A DNA stretch of 64,000 nucleotides from Diadema setosum (Eukaryota > Echinodermata > Echinoidea > Diadematoida > Diadematidae): NCBI RefSeq assembly GCF_964275005.1, contig NC_092685.1, forward strand, positions 16,456,703 through 16,520,702. Reading direction: 5' to 3'. Positions 10,926 to 22,900 of this stretch are shown here, piece by piece. Position 1 is the stretch's first letter, and each line of letters starts with the position of its first letter. The notes beneath the pieces are model-generated. The model was not told where the DNA came from. It ran no database searches and worked only from the letters and a program-made list of their open reading frames with translations. The translations under genes were made by a program, and so were the position numbers.

Positions 10926-13900
10926 ATTGCAGAAGGTGAGGGCAGTGTCACGCTCGGAAACGAGCTCCTTGGCTGTGGCATCCATCTTCTCGCGGGCAAA
11001 ATCGCTGATGGACAGCCCAGGGACGATGGTCCAGGAGTGGTCAGGCGCGATAGTGACTGGCATGCTGTATATGATATTCTCTGGGATGCCATAATGGGAC
11101 CCATCTGACAACACACCCATAGATACCCATGTTCCCTGCAAGATTAAATGATAAGGGGGAATAGATTTGTCAAAATTTCACACAGAAATGCTCAAAAAAA
11201 CTGAAATAATGATTGTTTCACCAGCTGAATACAGTAATTGATGATGGTCACAACACATAGAAGTTCACTTTATATTCATCTTTTTAACCCATCACATTTC
11301 TGTCTTTATTTCTACTGACTAGATATTCTTCAGAGCAGAAGGAGGGGAGTTATTTCAGGTGTTAATATCTGTGGTGAAGGCTAACATTTATGAGATTTAG
11401 AGAAGTTTGGCACTTGGCTTGTCCAACATCAGCTCAAATCCACCATGACATGTATGATGCAGTGAAGTGCACAGCCGGCTAATTGCACTAGTTAAAGGAC
11501 AAGTTCACCTTCATAAACGTAAGGATTGGGAGAATGCAGCAATATTAGTAGAACACACCAGTGAAAGTTTGAGGAAAATCGGAGAATCGATGCAAAAGTT
11601 AAGAATTTTTTAAGTTTTTGAGTTAGAACCGCTGGACTACTAAGGCTCGTGATGTCATATGAGTACAACAGTATAAAGAAAATGTAAAGAAAATTCAACA
11701 TATTTTCACTTTTTTTCGCATAATAAAAGAGCACTTGACTTGCCTCTTTCTAAAGGCGATGGGAATAATATTACCCATAACATATGTCAGTAATGAGTCA
11801 AGGGAATGTGTACTTTTTTCAAAAGATGAAATTTTGTGAAATTCTCTTTATATTTTCCTTATATAGTTGTACGCATGTGACATCATACACTGCAGTAGTC
11901 TTCTCATCCAGCGGTGACTGCACAAAAACTTCAAAAATTCATAACTTTTGAACGGATTGTCTGATTTTCCTCAAACTTCCAATGGTGTGTTCTACTACAG
12001 TGAAACCCCGTTATAACGAGGTCCGTGGGACCGGCGATATTACCTCGTTATAACCGGTACCTCGTTATAACCGTACGCATCAAAAACAAAGAAAAACATA
12101 AGCACGACATCGGAATATACCCATCCTTTGCGTTGTTATTACACAATTATGGATCATTATTATTGAGATAATAAAGGGAATTTATTTGTGAATTAGACGA
12201 AAAAGTAGATGTTGAAATGAGATAATTCTTTATTGTAATTCGTGTTAATTTTTCCTAACACCAGCGCAAATAGAGTAAAATACAGGCGTTGTTTACCATA
12301 ACTTGCGAGGTATTTTTACGCTGTTGGTGCCCAGCGGGAATGCGATGATTTCATGAATCATTTCGGCTGTAATCTTGTACAATATAATCTTATGATCGTT
12401 GCGCTCGAAGGGATTAAAAATGCGTTCTTTATTTTCTTCCGAAAATTTCTTCGCGTTTTGTACATCCGTTCTTGAAAAATATGCGACAGGATTGAATGTG
12501 GAAGGTTACATTGTGATCCTTTTTACGCAAATCTGTACCTCATAGACCATTCTGAAAGAAAGAAAAATCTTCATTGTGAAATGCAGTGTTAAAATTGTGA
12601 TAATGAACAAACCCAGATCTATTCAAACTAATAAATGCGTTTGTTTCTAGGTTAACATGCTTATTCAACTATTTTTTACGCTACTGTCACCTGGCGAGAT
12701 CGCGATAATTTCAGAGTAACATACATGCGTTATTTACCGTTAACTTGAGAGGTATTTTACGCTGTTGGAGCCCAGCGGGAATTCGATAATTTCATGAATC
12801 ATTTCGGCTGTAATTTTATACAATGTATGATCGTTGCGTCCGACGGGATTAAAAATGCGTTCTTTACTTTCTTTCGAAAATCTCTTCGCGTTTTGTACAT
12901 CCTTGAACTGTTAAATGCGTTTGTTTCTTTTTCCCGACACCGATTAAATAGGTTAATATGCGTTATTCAACTATTTTTACGCTACTGTCACCCGGCGAGA
13001 TCGCGATGATTTCATTAATCATTTCGGCTTTAATCATACACACTCATATTTAAATTATCATTTGTTAAATGATAATGAACAAATCCAGATCTATTCAAAT
13101 TAATAAATGCGTTTGTTTCTTTTTCTGAACACCGATTAAGCAGGTTAACATGCGTTATTCAACTATTTTTACGCTACTGTCACCCGACGAGATCGCGATG
13201 ATTTCATTAATTATTTCGGCTTTAATCATACACACTCATATTTAAATCATCATTTGTTGATGATAATGAACAAATCCAGATCTATTCAAATTAATAAATG
13301 CGTTCGTTTCTTTTTCTGAACACCGATTAAGGAGGTTAACATGCGTTATTCAACTATTTTTACGCTACTGTCACCCGACGGGATCGCGATGATTTCATCA
13401 ATTATTTCGGCTGTAATCATCCACACTCATATTTGCTAAGCAGCAAAAGAACTGGAAGTCGGAACTAAAAATGGAAAGGATATAATAATGAGTTGCACAC
13501 GCATTCCAGTTGTCCATTTTTGGCCACAAGTGTCGCTACGTGAAAAGTTTTTGAATGCGTTATCTTTTTTATTTCTCGTTGCGGTGTGGTCTGCCCTAAT
13601 ATCACGCACGCGTATCTCGCGGAAAAGAAAATCGAATGATTATGTTTAATGATTTAGTAGGAACATCGGAAGACATTCCTGTGTCTTATCGCGTGATTTA
13701 GAAGAAAACATGGAAGGAACGGTTCTCTGCAAAACGGAAAAAGACGTGGATAGCGTGATTTCGGTTTTCAGGGTTTCGTTTGTCGCGTGTTTGAAAGCGG
13801 CAATTTAGTCAAGAAATGGAACCTCGTTATATCCGATCAAATTGCTTATATTTTTCTTTATCATGATGCACCGAAATTGTCCTCGTTATAACCGGAATCT

Positions 13901-16900
13901 CGTTATAACCGAACTCGTTATAACCGATTCGTTCTGCCATAGGTTTACACGCAAAGGAAAATGGGACCGACGCGATCACCTCGTTATAAGCGGTTCCTCG
14001 TTATAACCGAACTCGTTATAACGGGGTTTCACTGTAATATTGCTACATTCTCTCAATCCTTATGTTAATGAAGGTGAACTTGTCCTTTAATTAGGCCTGG
14101 CGCAAGTTGTACAAACCTCAACATGCTACACTAACTGCGAGTACCACACTTACAGTACACTTACAAGTGCACCACATGAAAAGGCATGTTCCTATAGGAA
14201 ACATGTCATGCTCTGAGATCCCTAGATTACAATCAGTCTTATATGTGATTACTTGTAAAATGTAACCACATCTTTTCTTGACTGTGACCACCCCCTCCCC
14301 CCAAAAAGAAGTCATCATATAAAAAGAAACACAATAAGAGTGCGTGTTGGGTTATTATTGTTGTTGATGATGTTACCGCTGTTGATGTTGTTGTAGTTGT
14401 TGTTGCTGTTGCTGTTGCAGTTGTTGTTAAATGAATATCCCAAAGAACATGTGTCACAAAACCTTTTGCCATGGGCATATACATTAGCTGAAGAGCTGGA
14501 AGAGCTTCACTGAAAATAACAGCCTATGAAAAGTAGTGGATTTTGATCTGACAAAGGGGGAAATTATGATGAAATACCTCCTTCGTGCCAAACCACCAGT
14601 CCCTCATGTGGTCACAGATGGCTTTAGCTGCTGACATCGCACTGGACAACTTCCTGGCCTTGATGATGCTGGCTCCACGCTGCTGGACAGTCTGGAAACA
14701 CAACACAAAGTAGCACATTTAGGCTTATAGTTCAACATATGCAAGTCATTAAGATGGCACCAACATTTCCACACTGGCATTGGCTTCACAACAGTTGTAT
14801 TAATAGCTTTTCTGAACATATGACTACTTTTCCACATCAGCATCGGCTCCTTCAAGATAATATTAGCTTTTAATCCGTTGAGGACGGGCTGATTTTGCTA
14901 CAACACGCATTTCCCATACACTCTTTCCCAAGTATACTCGGGACTCGTCCTCAATGGGTTAATCAAAATTCTACATTAGTCTTTCTAAACCAGCCTCAGC
15001 TAACAAATTACTGCGAGCTATTCATATCGACATAAGCATTTCCACATTAGCATTGGCCTTTCAAAATCAGCATTAGCCCTTTTTAAAACTGCCAGAGACT
15101 CTATGTCATGTTGCAGTGAATCATGTGAAATCTTGCTGATTGAGTTTCTACATATTACTTGATGTTTTCACTAAACCTCTGAAGAGAATTCATGTACATT
15201 CCACATAATTATACGGTATCCTCCTGACTTCACCTCTGGGACTTTAAATTACGTACCACATCGACCGAGTACTGTAGCAGTCAGGAGTAATCAGTAAGTA
15301 GAAGCATTCCATAGCAAGCCACCTATTTTCCACCTCTCACCTGTCTTTCTTTCTCACTACAGATCCTTTCTCCTTCTGACTAACATAGAATTTGCAATTC
15401 TACAAAAATGTCAGTTTCAACATTTTTACTGAATAAAATATACTCCACCTTTTCTGAATATTTTGCAAACAAGCCTACAGTTACAGGAAAGCTTCGCTTG
15501 CATTTTCTGTGCTGAGACTTCCTGTTTATTGTTTGGGTGTGACATCCTACAACAAGAGGATTTACATCTGATATTGTAAAACCTTAACATCAATCCTCCA
15601 TCACAACACACCTTAATGAACTCTCCATTGAGCCAGTCATCATCCTTCACAGTTTCTTGGACAGTCTTTGTTGCACCAGACGAATTGACAGTGGCATGGG
15701 CGGCGTCTGGGAATTGGGTACTGGAGTGGTTACCCCAGATGATGACTTTCTGGACCTCATTACAGGCAACACCCACACGGCTGGCAATCTTCAAATAGTT
15801 TCAATTTAGAAATTGAGAAATGATTAGCAAACACATATGGATTGTCCCATGCCTCAAATGGGTTGGAATAGATTGACACAGTAGAAGATGCACAAGTGGA
15901 CTTTGGGTGACATCTACAATATATGACACACATATAAAGAGAAAATGGGGGGGGGGGGTGGGGGAGAGGAGAGAAATTCCATCTACTAGGTGAGGATTCA
16001 GCTTAAAACTTTTTGTGAGATACTTAGAAACCACTTCATGAAATGTTACAGGGCATGCAATTCTAAGATGAATTCAAAATTATTTGATAAAAAATACTTT
16101 TGAAATGACTGACAAAAACAAAGTGAAACAAAGCAATCCTAATAAAAGGTTGGTCCCACCTTTGTGAGGATCGCATTCTTTGGGATAACTCAGTCATTTC
16201 AAAACCAGTTTTCATCAAATAAACTTTGAATTCCGTTTAGAATTATATGCTATTTCATATTTCATAAAGGTTTCTCATTATCTCAAAAAATAATCATCAA
16301 AACATGTTGGAAACCTGAAGCCCCATCTCAATCGAAACTGTACCATCCCTTTAAACATGCTGTCTGCAGTTGCATGTATGAATCAACTTATGGTCAAAAT
16401 TACGACAGCAAATCATTTTAAAAACAGTCAAACATATTACTGTCTCCTCACAGGTATGACAGTTAAGAAGGGATGATATTTAACACATCTTTACACTGGG
16501 CAGGTCAAATACATATCACGACATTCATCGTACTTTGTCATTCAATCAATTTTTTTATGTTTTTCCCAATAGGTTTTTCAGAACGAGTTGATACTTAAAT
16601 CAAATTATTCAAAATTTCCACAGCAAGTTCTTCTATCTCCAAGGGCAAATGACAGAATGCTTTGATTGGAGAATAACTCACCTGTGCCTGAGCCCTGTTC
16701 TGATCCAGTCGTGTCATGCAGGTGAAGTTCTCCTTGGGGATGCTGGGTGCATTCCTCTGGCAGATCAAGCAGTTTGTGTTGGCCGGATTGCCCACCACTA
16801 GGACCTATGAGATACAAATATATATATATGCATTATGCAAGATCGATGTGGAATGACACAAGGCCAATAATACAGTCTGTAAAAATATTGTTGCAAGACA

Positions 16901-19900
16901 CATTTGTCACATTCATTATCTTATTCAGGGCTGCTGATATTCTTTCATCAAAATACGGGAGATGCTCACTGGTCCTCACCCGAATATCACAAGTTCAACT
17001 TCCATGCACTCTTGCAAACTATTATGTATGCACACTGCAACCTTTCTTCTTTTTTTTTCTTTTTGCGAGGGGGTTTTGAAGCTTCCAGGGAACATGGTGC
17101 CATCAATTTGTATATTCCTATCATATGGCCAAAAATACCTGCAAGTAGGTATACCGGTAAACTTTGACAATGCATTTTCAAAGAGGAGATAAAAATGTAA
17201 AAATTGGCCCCCAATTCACTCCCAGCCCCAATGGGGTCACCCCTGTACATTGACTAATGTCTTCACTCAGAGCATTTCTGGTTTTAAGGAAGGATTTTGT
17301 ATTTTGTTTTTTGTATTTGTGTGTGTCTGTGTGTGTTGATCCTCTAAGTTGAAGATTTTGAGGATCCCTAGGGATCCCATGGTGGTAGGGGGGGGGGGGG
17401 CATGGTGCCCATTTGTATGCAGATTATGTGACCCTAGTGATAATGGCTGACAAGTTTGGTGACAAACTTGACCATGTATTTTCAAAAAGAAGTTGAAAAT
17501 GTGAAGATTGGACCCAAATTTAAAGAAAAGGTCAGTTTTACTACCATGGACTTTATTTCATCCTCAAAGATGAATAGTATATCTGCAGATAAACATGGAT
17601 ATTCCATAATTAATATTGAACAAACAAAATGTGGAGACAAGCACAATTCAATTTGTCTGCATCTGCTTCGTATTGTACAAAAGAATCAGCTACTTACTAC
17701 AACTGTGATTTCATTGTTTACAACATTATTATTATTACTGGACTACATTATTATTCATTATGAGCAGGGTCCTTTCTTTGAGTTTGGGCATACCTTGACC
17801 GTCTTCTTGGCATATTGATCAAGAGCCTTTCCCTGTACTTCAAAGATCTTTGCGTTGGCCTTTAGGAGATCGGCTCTCTCCATGCCCTCCCTGCGTGGCA
17901 TGGCGCCCACCAAGATTGCGACATCAATATTGGTGAAGGCTTCCTTTGCGTCAGCAGTGGCAACGATGTCTACATATACACATTGGAGAAAATGGGCCTC
18001 TGTCCATTAAACTGGATACAGAAACATCACATTGTATCACAGACTGTCTGTGTATTCACATGTGACAAATGTATCATACTGTCTCTTTAAGGACAGATTG
18101 GGCAATCTGTGACATACGGAAACATTCAATCATGGTAAACTGCTCAGAAGCATTTTTGAAATCTGATAGATATATCTTAAATGTGAAATGCCACACAGAA
18201 AATATACATTGTGGAAGTGACTTTGTTTTTTCCCCTCATTTTTCAGTCTTCATTGCGCAAAAGCTGCTACTCTACACACTCAACTGGTGGAAAGACTACA
18301 CACCACAGTATTGGGCAATTAAAACAAATTTTCAGCAATTCATAGTCATAGCTTATTATGTAGAAACACTGCTTTCAGTGGCCTGAACTCTTTGTCAGTG
18401 CAAGCACCAGCATTTTTGACAGTCAATGAAAAATGGCTGTCAGAGCCTGAATAAGCCTTACTTTTGACCAATGGTAGAGAGCAATCCTGGAGCTCCATGA
18501 CAACGCCTTCCAAGACCGTCATCATTTGCGGAATGTCAAGGAGCACAAGGTTCAGGAGCTGTGCAAGAGAAAAATGAATCCATTTTTTTCATCGGACAAA
18601 ATCAAAACCTTTTATCTTTTGTATGTATACCAGTGCAATACAATTTAACAGGACAAGTGATGTACCTTACTTGAATATTTGTCCTGTCAACTGAGCTGAA
18701 AAGTTTCCGAATAATAATTAACACAAAATCTCTACACTTACACATCTTTTGTTTTATTTTCTATTCTGATGCCCACTGCACAGAACACGACTTGAAGTTG
18801 AATGACCTTACTACGAGACCAGGGGCCCGTTTCATAAAACTTGTCATCAGTGACAAGTTGTCATAGATGTGACAAGCTACTGAAATCCTTGCATCTGATT
18901 GGCTGAGAGCAAATTTGTCATAGAAATGTGGCAGTTGTCACTGATAACAATTTTTATGAAACAGGCCCCAGGTCATGCAACCTGGCAACGCCAATTACGT
19001 GACCTAATCTTAAGGATCTGCAACCTGCCTCCCACATACTTTAGAACACAGCGTGGGTGCAGCTAGTAGCTAGCTAGCTATAAACCCACGACCACTTAAG
19101 AAAAAAATTCAACATACAATGTAGGTCATGTAACCTAGTCTTACAACCTTACACTTGGGTGTTTGGTGACGTCAAACCGACAGTTGGAAATTTATATAAC
19201 CTCAGGTCATGTAGTGTGCGGTTGTGGGCTTTACTATATGTATTGTTAATGCTAGGTACAAGCTGGTACTTTAGTTAAATTATCGTACTTCTTAGCATGA
19301 AACCTAACAAACTAAATCATGCATTAACCATTTAATTATGACAATCTCAGAATACTCAGAATCGAGGCCTTTGGGCCTGCTATAATAGTATTATGTTTTT
19401 TACTGAGCATCCAATGTCAAGGTTGATTAATTTCAGCCATTAGTATTAAAAGGACATCTTTCAGCAGCACAGCATAATTATGCATAACTGTGATATATTG
19501 AGTATCTAAGTCCACAGGCTGCAAAAATTTTCTTATACAGACCCTGCATGAAATTTTAGACAAGAAATGTCTCTATGGCAACTGGTATGCTTCCACAATG
19601 CATCACATTATTTTCCAAATACTATAGGTGTACAGTACATCTTGCCAATGTGAGATGACAACTTATGATTGGCAAGTAATCACTACTGTAAACGTGGAAA
19701 TTTTCGCGGTACATTAATTTTCGCGGATTTCGCGCTACGCTCGGCTAGCGCGAATTCAAAAACGCGCGAATATATCTTCACAATTTTCTACGCACATTTT
19801 GAACGGGATGAATTGTGTGCGCTTCATCGATGATACTGCTACGTAGTACAATGTACAGGCATGTTTACGCTACTAGTACTGTGCGAAGAGATGATACCCT

Positions 19901-22900
19901 AGATTGCTGTGTACTGTAGCATGCATGTGTGCACCGCATGCATCGATGCTACAGTCCCCCGTTACTACGGTACTAGAGTCACAGCTGTACTACGTATTTG
20001 AGTGCTTGTACTCGCAGTCGAGCCGCGCGAATTTAAGAACCCGCGAATACGTTTTCGAGCCGCTCAGCGCGAAAAATTAATCGCGCGAAAATATTAACGT
20101 TTACAGTATCTGGTATTATATGTACAGTACACCCTATTTCATAATGATACTACAATATGAGCCATTTTCAAAATATGAAAAAAAAAAATAATCTGACTTT
20201 TGACCTTACATTTCTAAGGAGAATCACTGCCACGCAATATATGTATATTACCAAGTTTCATGGAGCTATTTTGAGTCATTTCCAAGATATGGGGGAAAAA
20301 ATGGAATTTTAGCATTTTCACTTGACCTTTGACCCAAAGACCAAAACCTTTTCCTAGAGAATCCTTATGTGGTATTACATGTCTACATACACTTAGTTTC
20401 ATGAAAATATCTTCTGCCATTGTAGAGATACGGGGGAAATAGCTCTAGAAATTTACAGTTTGACCTTGACCTGTGATACACTGGCCAAGTTTCATTTGGA
20501 TGCCTCAAAACAGTTCTTGTGAATGTTGCCCACAAAATTGATTACTGATGGACAAGGAAGACCAACAGAAGGATGGAAAGACAACTCCAAAACATAATGC
20601 CTCCAGCAACACTTCATGGCAGATGCATACAAACTGATTGATACAAGATGCTGTATAGAAGTGAAATGATAGTAGGCTTTTACAGGAAATTTGTTTTCTT
20701 TTGTGTTCTTACCTGGTTTGGTCCAAAGACATCTCCCTTCGCAATGGAGTAGAGGAGTGAGTAGGCAATCTGCCCTGCAGCACCAGTCACCAATACACTC
20801 AGTGGTTCTGCCTGTAATTAATCAGTCAAATAAGTCTGTCACAAAAGAAAACTTTTTTTTTTTTCTGCTTCCTCGGAAACACCAACATAATGGTCAAACA
20901 TCTTGCAAGCATCAACATACAAATTTGGTTTAATTATGTGGCCAACACAGGATAGAAAAGACCAATGATCAATTTCACCTACATGAAAGATGTATAATTT
21001 ACCCTTGTAGAGCTGTTGAGATCACTGAATTCAATAAGTGAAATAACCAATGGGCCTATCTGACTTCTTGTTTGTAATTTTCCTATGTGACTTCCGACAT
21101 CTCCGCTAAACCTATTTGGAATCACTGTATTCTAGTCCAAACCTGCACAAACAAAGCTTACATTTCATTGATAGCTACAGACCAGTAACCTTCTTCCTAA
21201 ATTACTCCAATATCAACTGAAGTCATTTCCAGCTTTTACATTCATGGACATTGGGAGCACTGCTATGCTGCATACTTGGCATAAATTGCAATCTGTTCTC
21301 TCTCAAACCAATGACAGGGATCACAACTCAAATTTAATTCAGAGAGCATCTCACACATTTAAAGGACAAGTCCACCTTCATAAACATACACCGTTTGTAA
21401 GGATTGAGAGAATGCAGCAATATTAGTAAAACACATCAGTGAAAGTTTGAGGAAAATCGGACAATCTGTTCAGAAGTTATGATTTTTTTTGAAGTATCTG
21501 TTCAGCCACTGCTGGATGAGAAGACTACTAGAGTGTATGATGTCACATGCGTACAACGATGAAAGGAAAATAAACAGGGAATTTCACAAAACTTTACTTT
21601 TTGAATAAAGTGCACATTTCTTCGATTTGTTACCGACATATGTTAAAGGGACTGTACAGTACTGGTTGAGGTGGGGATTCATGTTTTTTACATTCCTAAG
21701 TGAGATAATGAGAAACCTCTTGTGAAATATGAAAGAGCATGTGATTTTACGAAGGATTCAATATTTATTTGATGAAAATTGGTTTTCAAATGGCTGAGAT
21801 ATCAAAAAAAAGTGATAATAATAAAAGGCGACAGGCCACAACTTTATTAGGATCTCTTTGTTTCACCTTGTTTTTGGATAACTCGCGCCACTTCAAAACC
21901 GATTTTCATCAAATAAACTTTTGATACCCCCTAGAATTGCATGCTCTTTGACATCTCATAGAGTGGTTTCTGAATATCTCGCAAAATGTTAAAAGCTAAA
22001 TCCTCGCCTCGACCAGAACTGTACACACCCTTTAAGGGTAATATTATTCCCCCGCCTTCTAAAAGAGAAAAGTCGAGTGTTCTTTTGTTATGCAAGAAAA
22101 ATGGAAATATGTTGAATTTACTTTATTCTTTCTTTATATTGTTGTACACATGTGACATCACAAGCTATAGTAGTCTTTTTATCCAGCCGTGACTGAGCAG
22201 AAATTTCAAAAATTCATAACTTTTGAATGGATTGTCCAATTTTCCTCAAACTCTCACTGATGTGTTCTACTAATAATGCTGCATTCACTCAACCCACATG
22301 TCTATGAAGGTGAACTTGTCCTTTAATACGTCACCAGTCAAGGGAACATCACACATTTAAACTAATCTGAAATCATGAATTAAATCAGTCAAAATATATT
22401 ATATCCTGAAAATCAACAAGAAGAGAAAATGGACATAATAAAGAGGATAGGATAAGGAAAATGATTGCAAGTTATCCTCTAAAATCTCTATAGGAGTCTT
22501 AATCACAACTTTCCAGGAAGTACGACAGCTTTTTTTTTTCTTACCTTACGGAGGATAGCGATAACATAAAAAAAAAAAATAAATAAATAAATAGATAAAA
22601 GACTCCTCTGGACAGACACCCCATCTTTCAGTCTACTCTCTTCAATCTCGATGATTTTTCATTACCAAACCCTCTACCTGATGCTGAAGCTCCATTCTTC
22701 CTTAAAATTGTCCTTGTCTCCATCAGAGTATTAAAAAAAAAGATAAAAACTTCCAGCTCACTGCTGCACTGCACTTTGACCGAGTGTCACCGGCTTTCGT
22801 TAGGCCAAGGCCCTACTTTTATTTCCTTTATACAGTAGGTGGTCTAACATGGACAATTTCTCAGTTCTTTCTCCCCTTCTGGACTACATTTTAAGTTTGT

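Larger units (their letters stand above)
11492..14090. mobile_element. Kolobok-like TIR element A (interrupted)
   Basis: Termini are TTAA|AGGACAAGTTCACCTTCAT at 11492 and the inverted ATGAAGGTGAACTTGTCCT|TTAA ending at 14090. The TTAA flanks and 5'-AGG terminus fit the Kolobok superfamily. It is non-autonomous and about 0.56 kb once the inner element (11998-14034) is discounted. It lies in MDH1 intron 7. A second copy is at 21359-22326. Confidence 0.7.

Noticed and set aside
13421..13800. Possible transposase remnant in the pogo-like element
   Set aside because: No frame longer than chance and no DDE or HTH motif could be read.
15426..15611. Extension of the MDH1 exon frame beyond 15612
   Set aside because: The GTGTGT donor and alignment to known MDH1 end the exon at 15612; the rest is intron.
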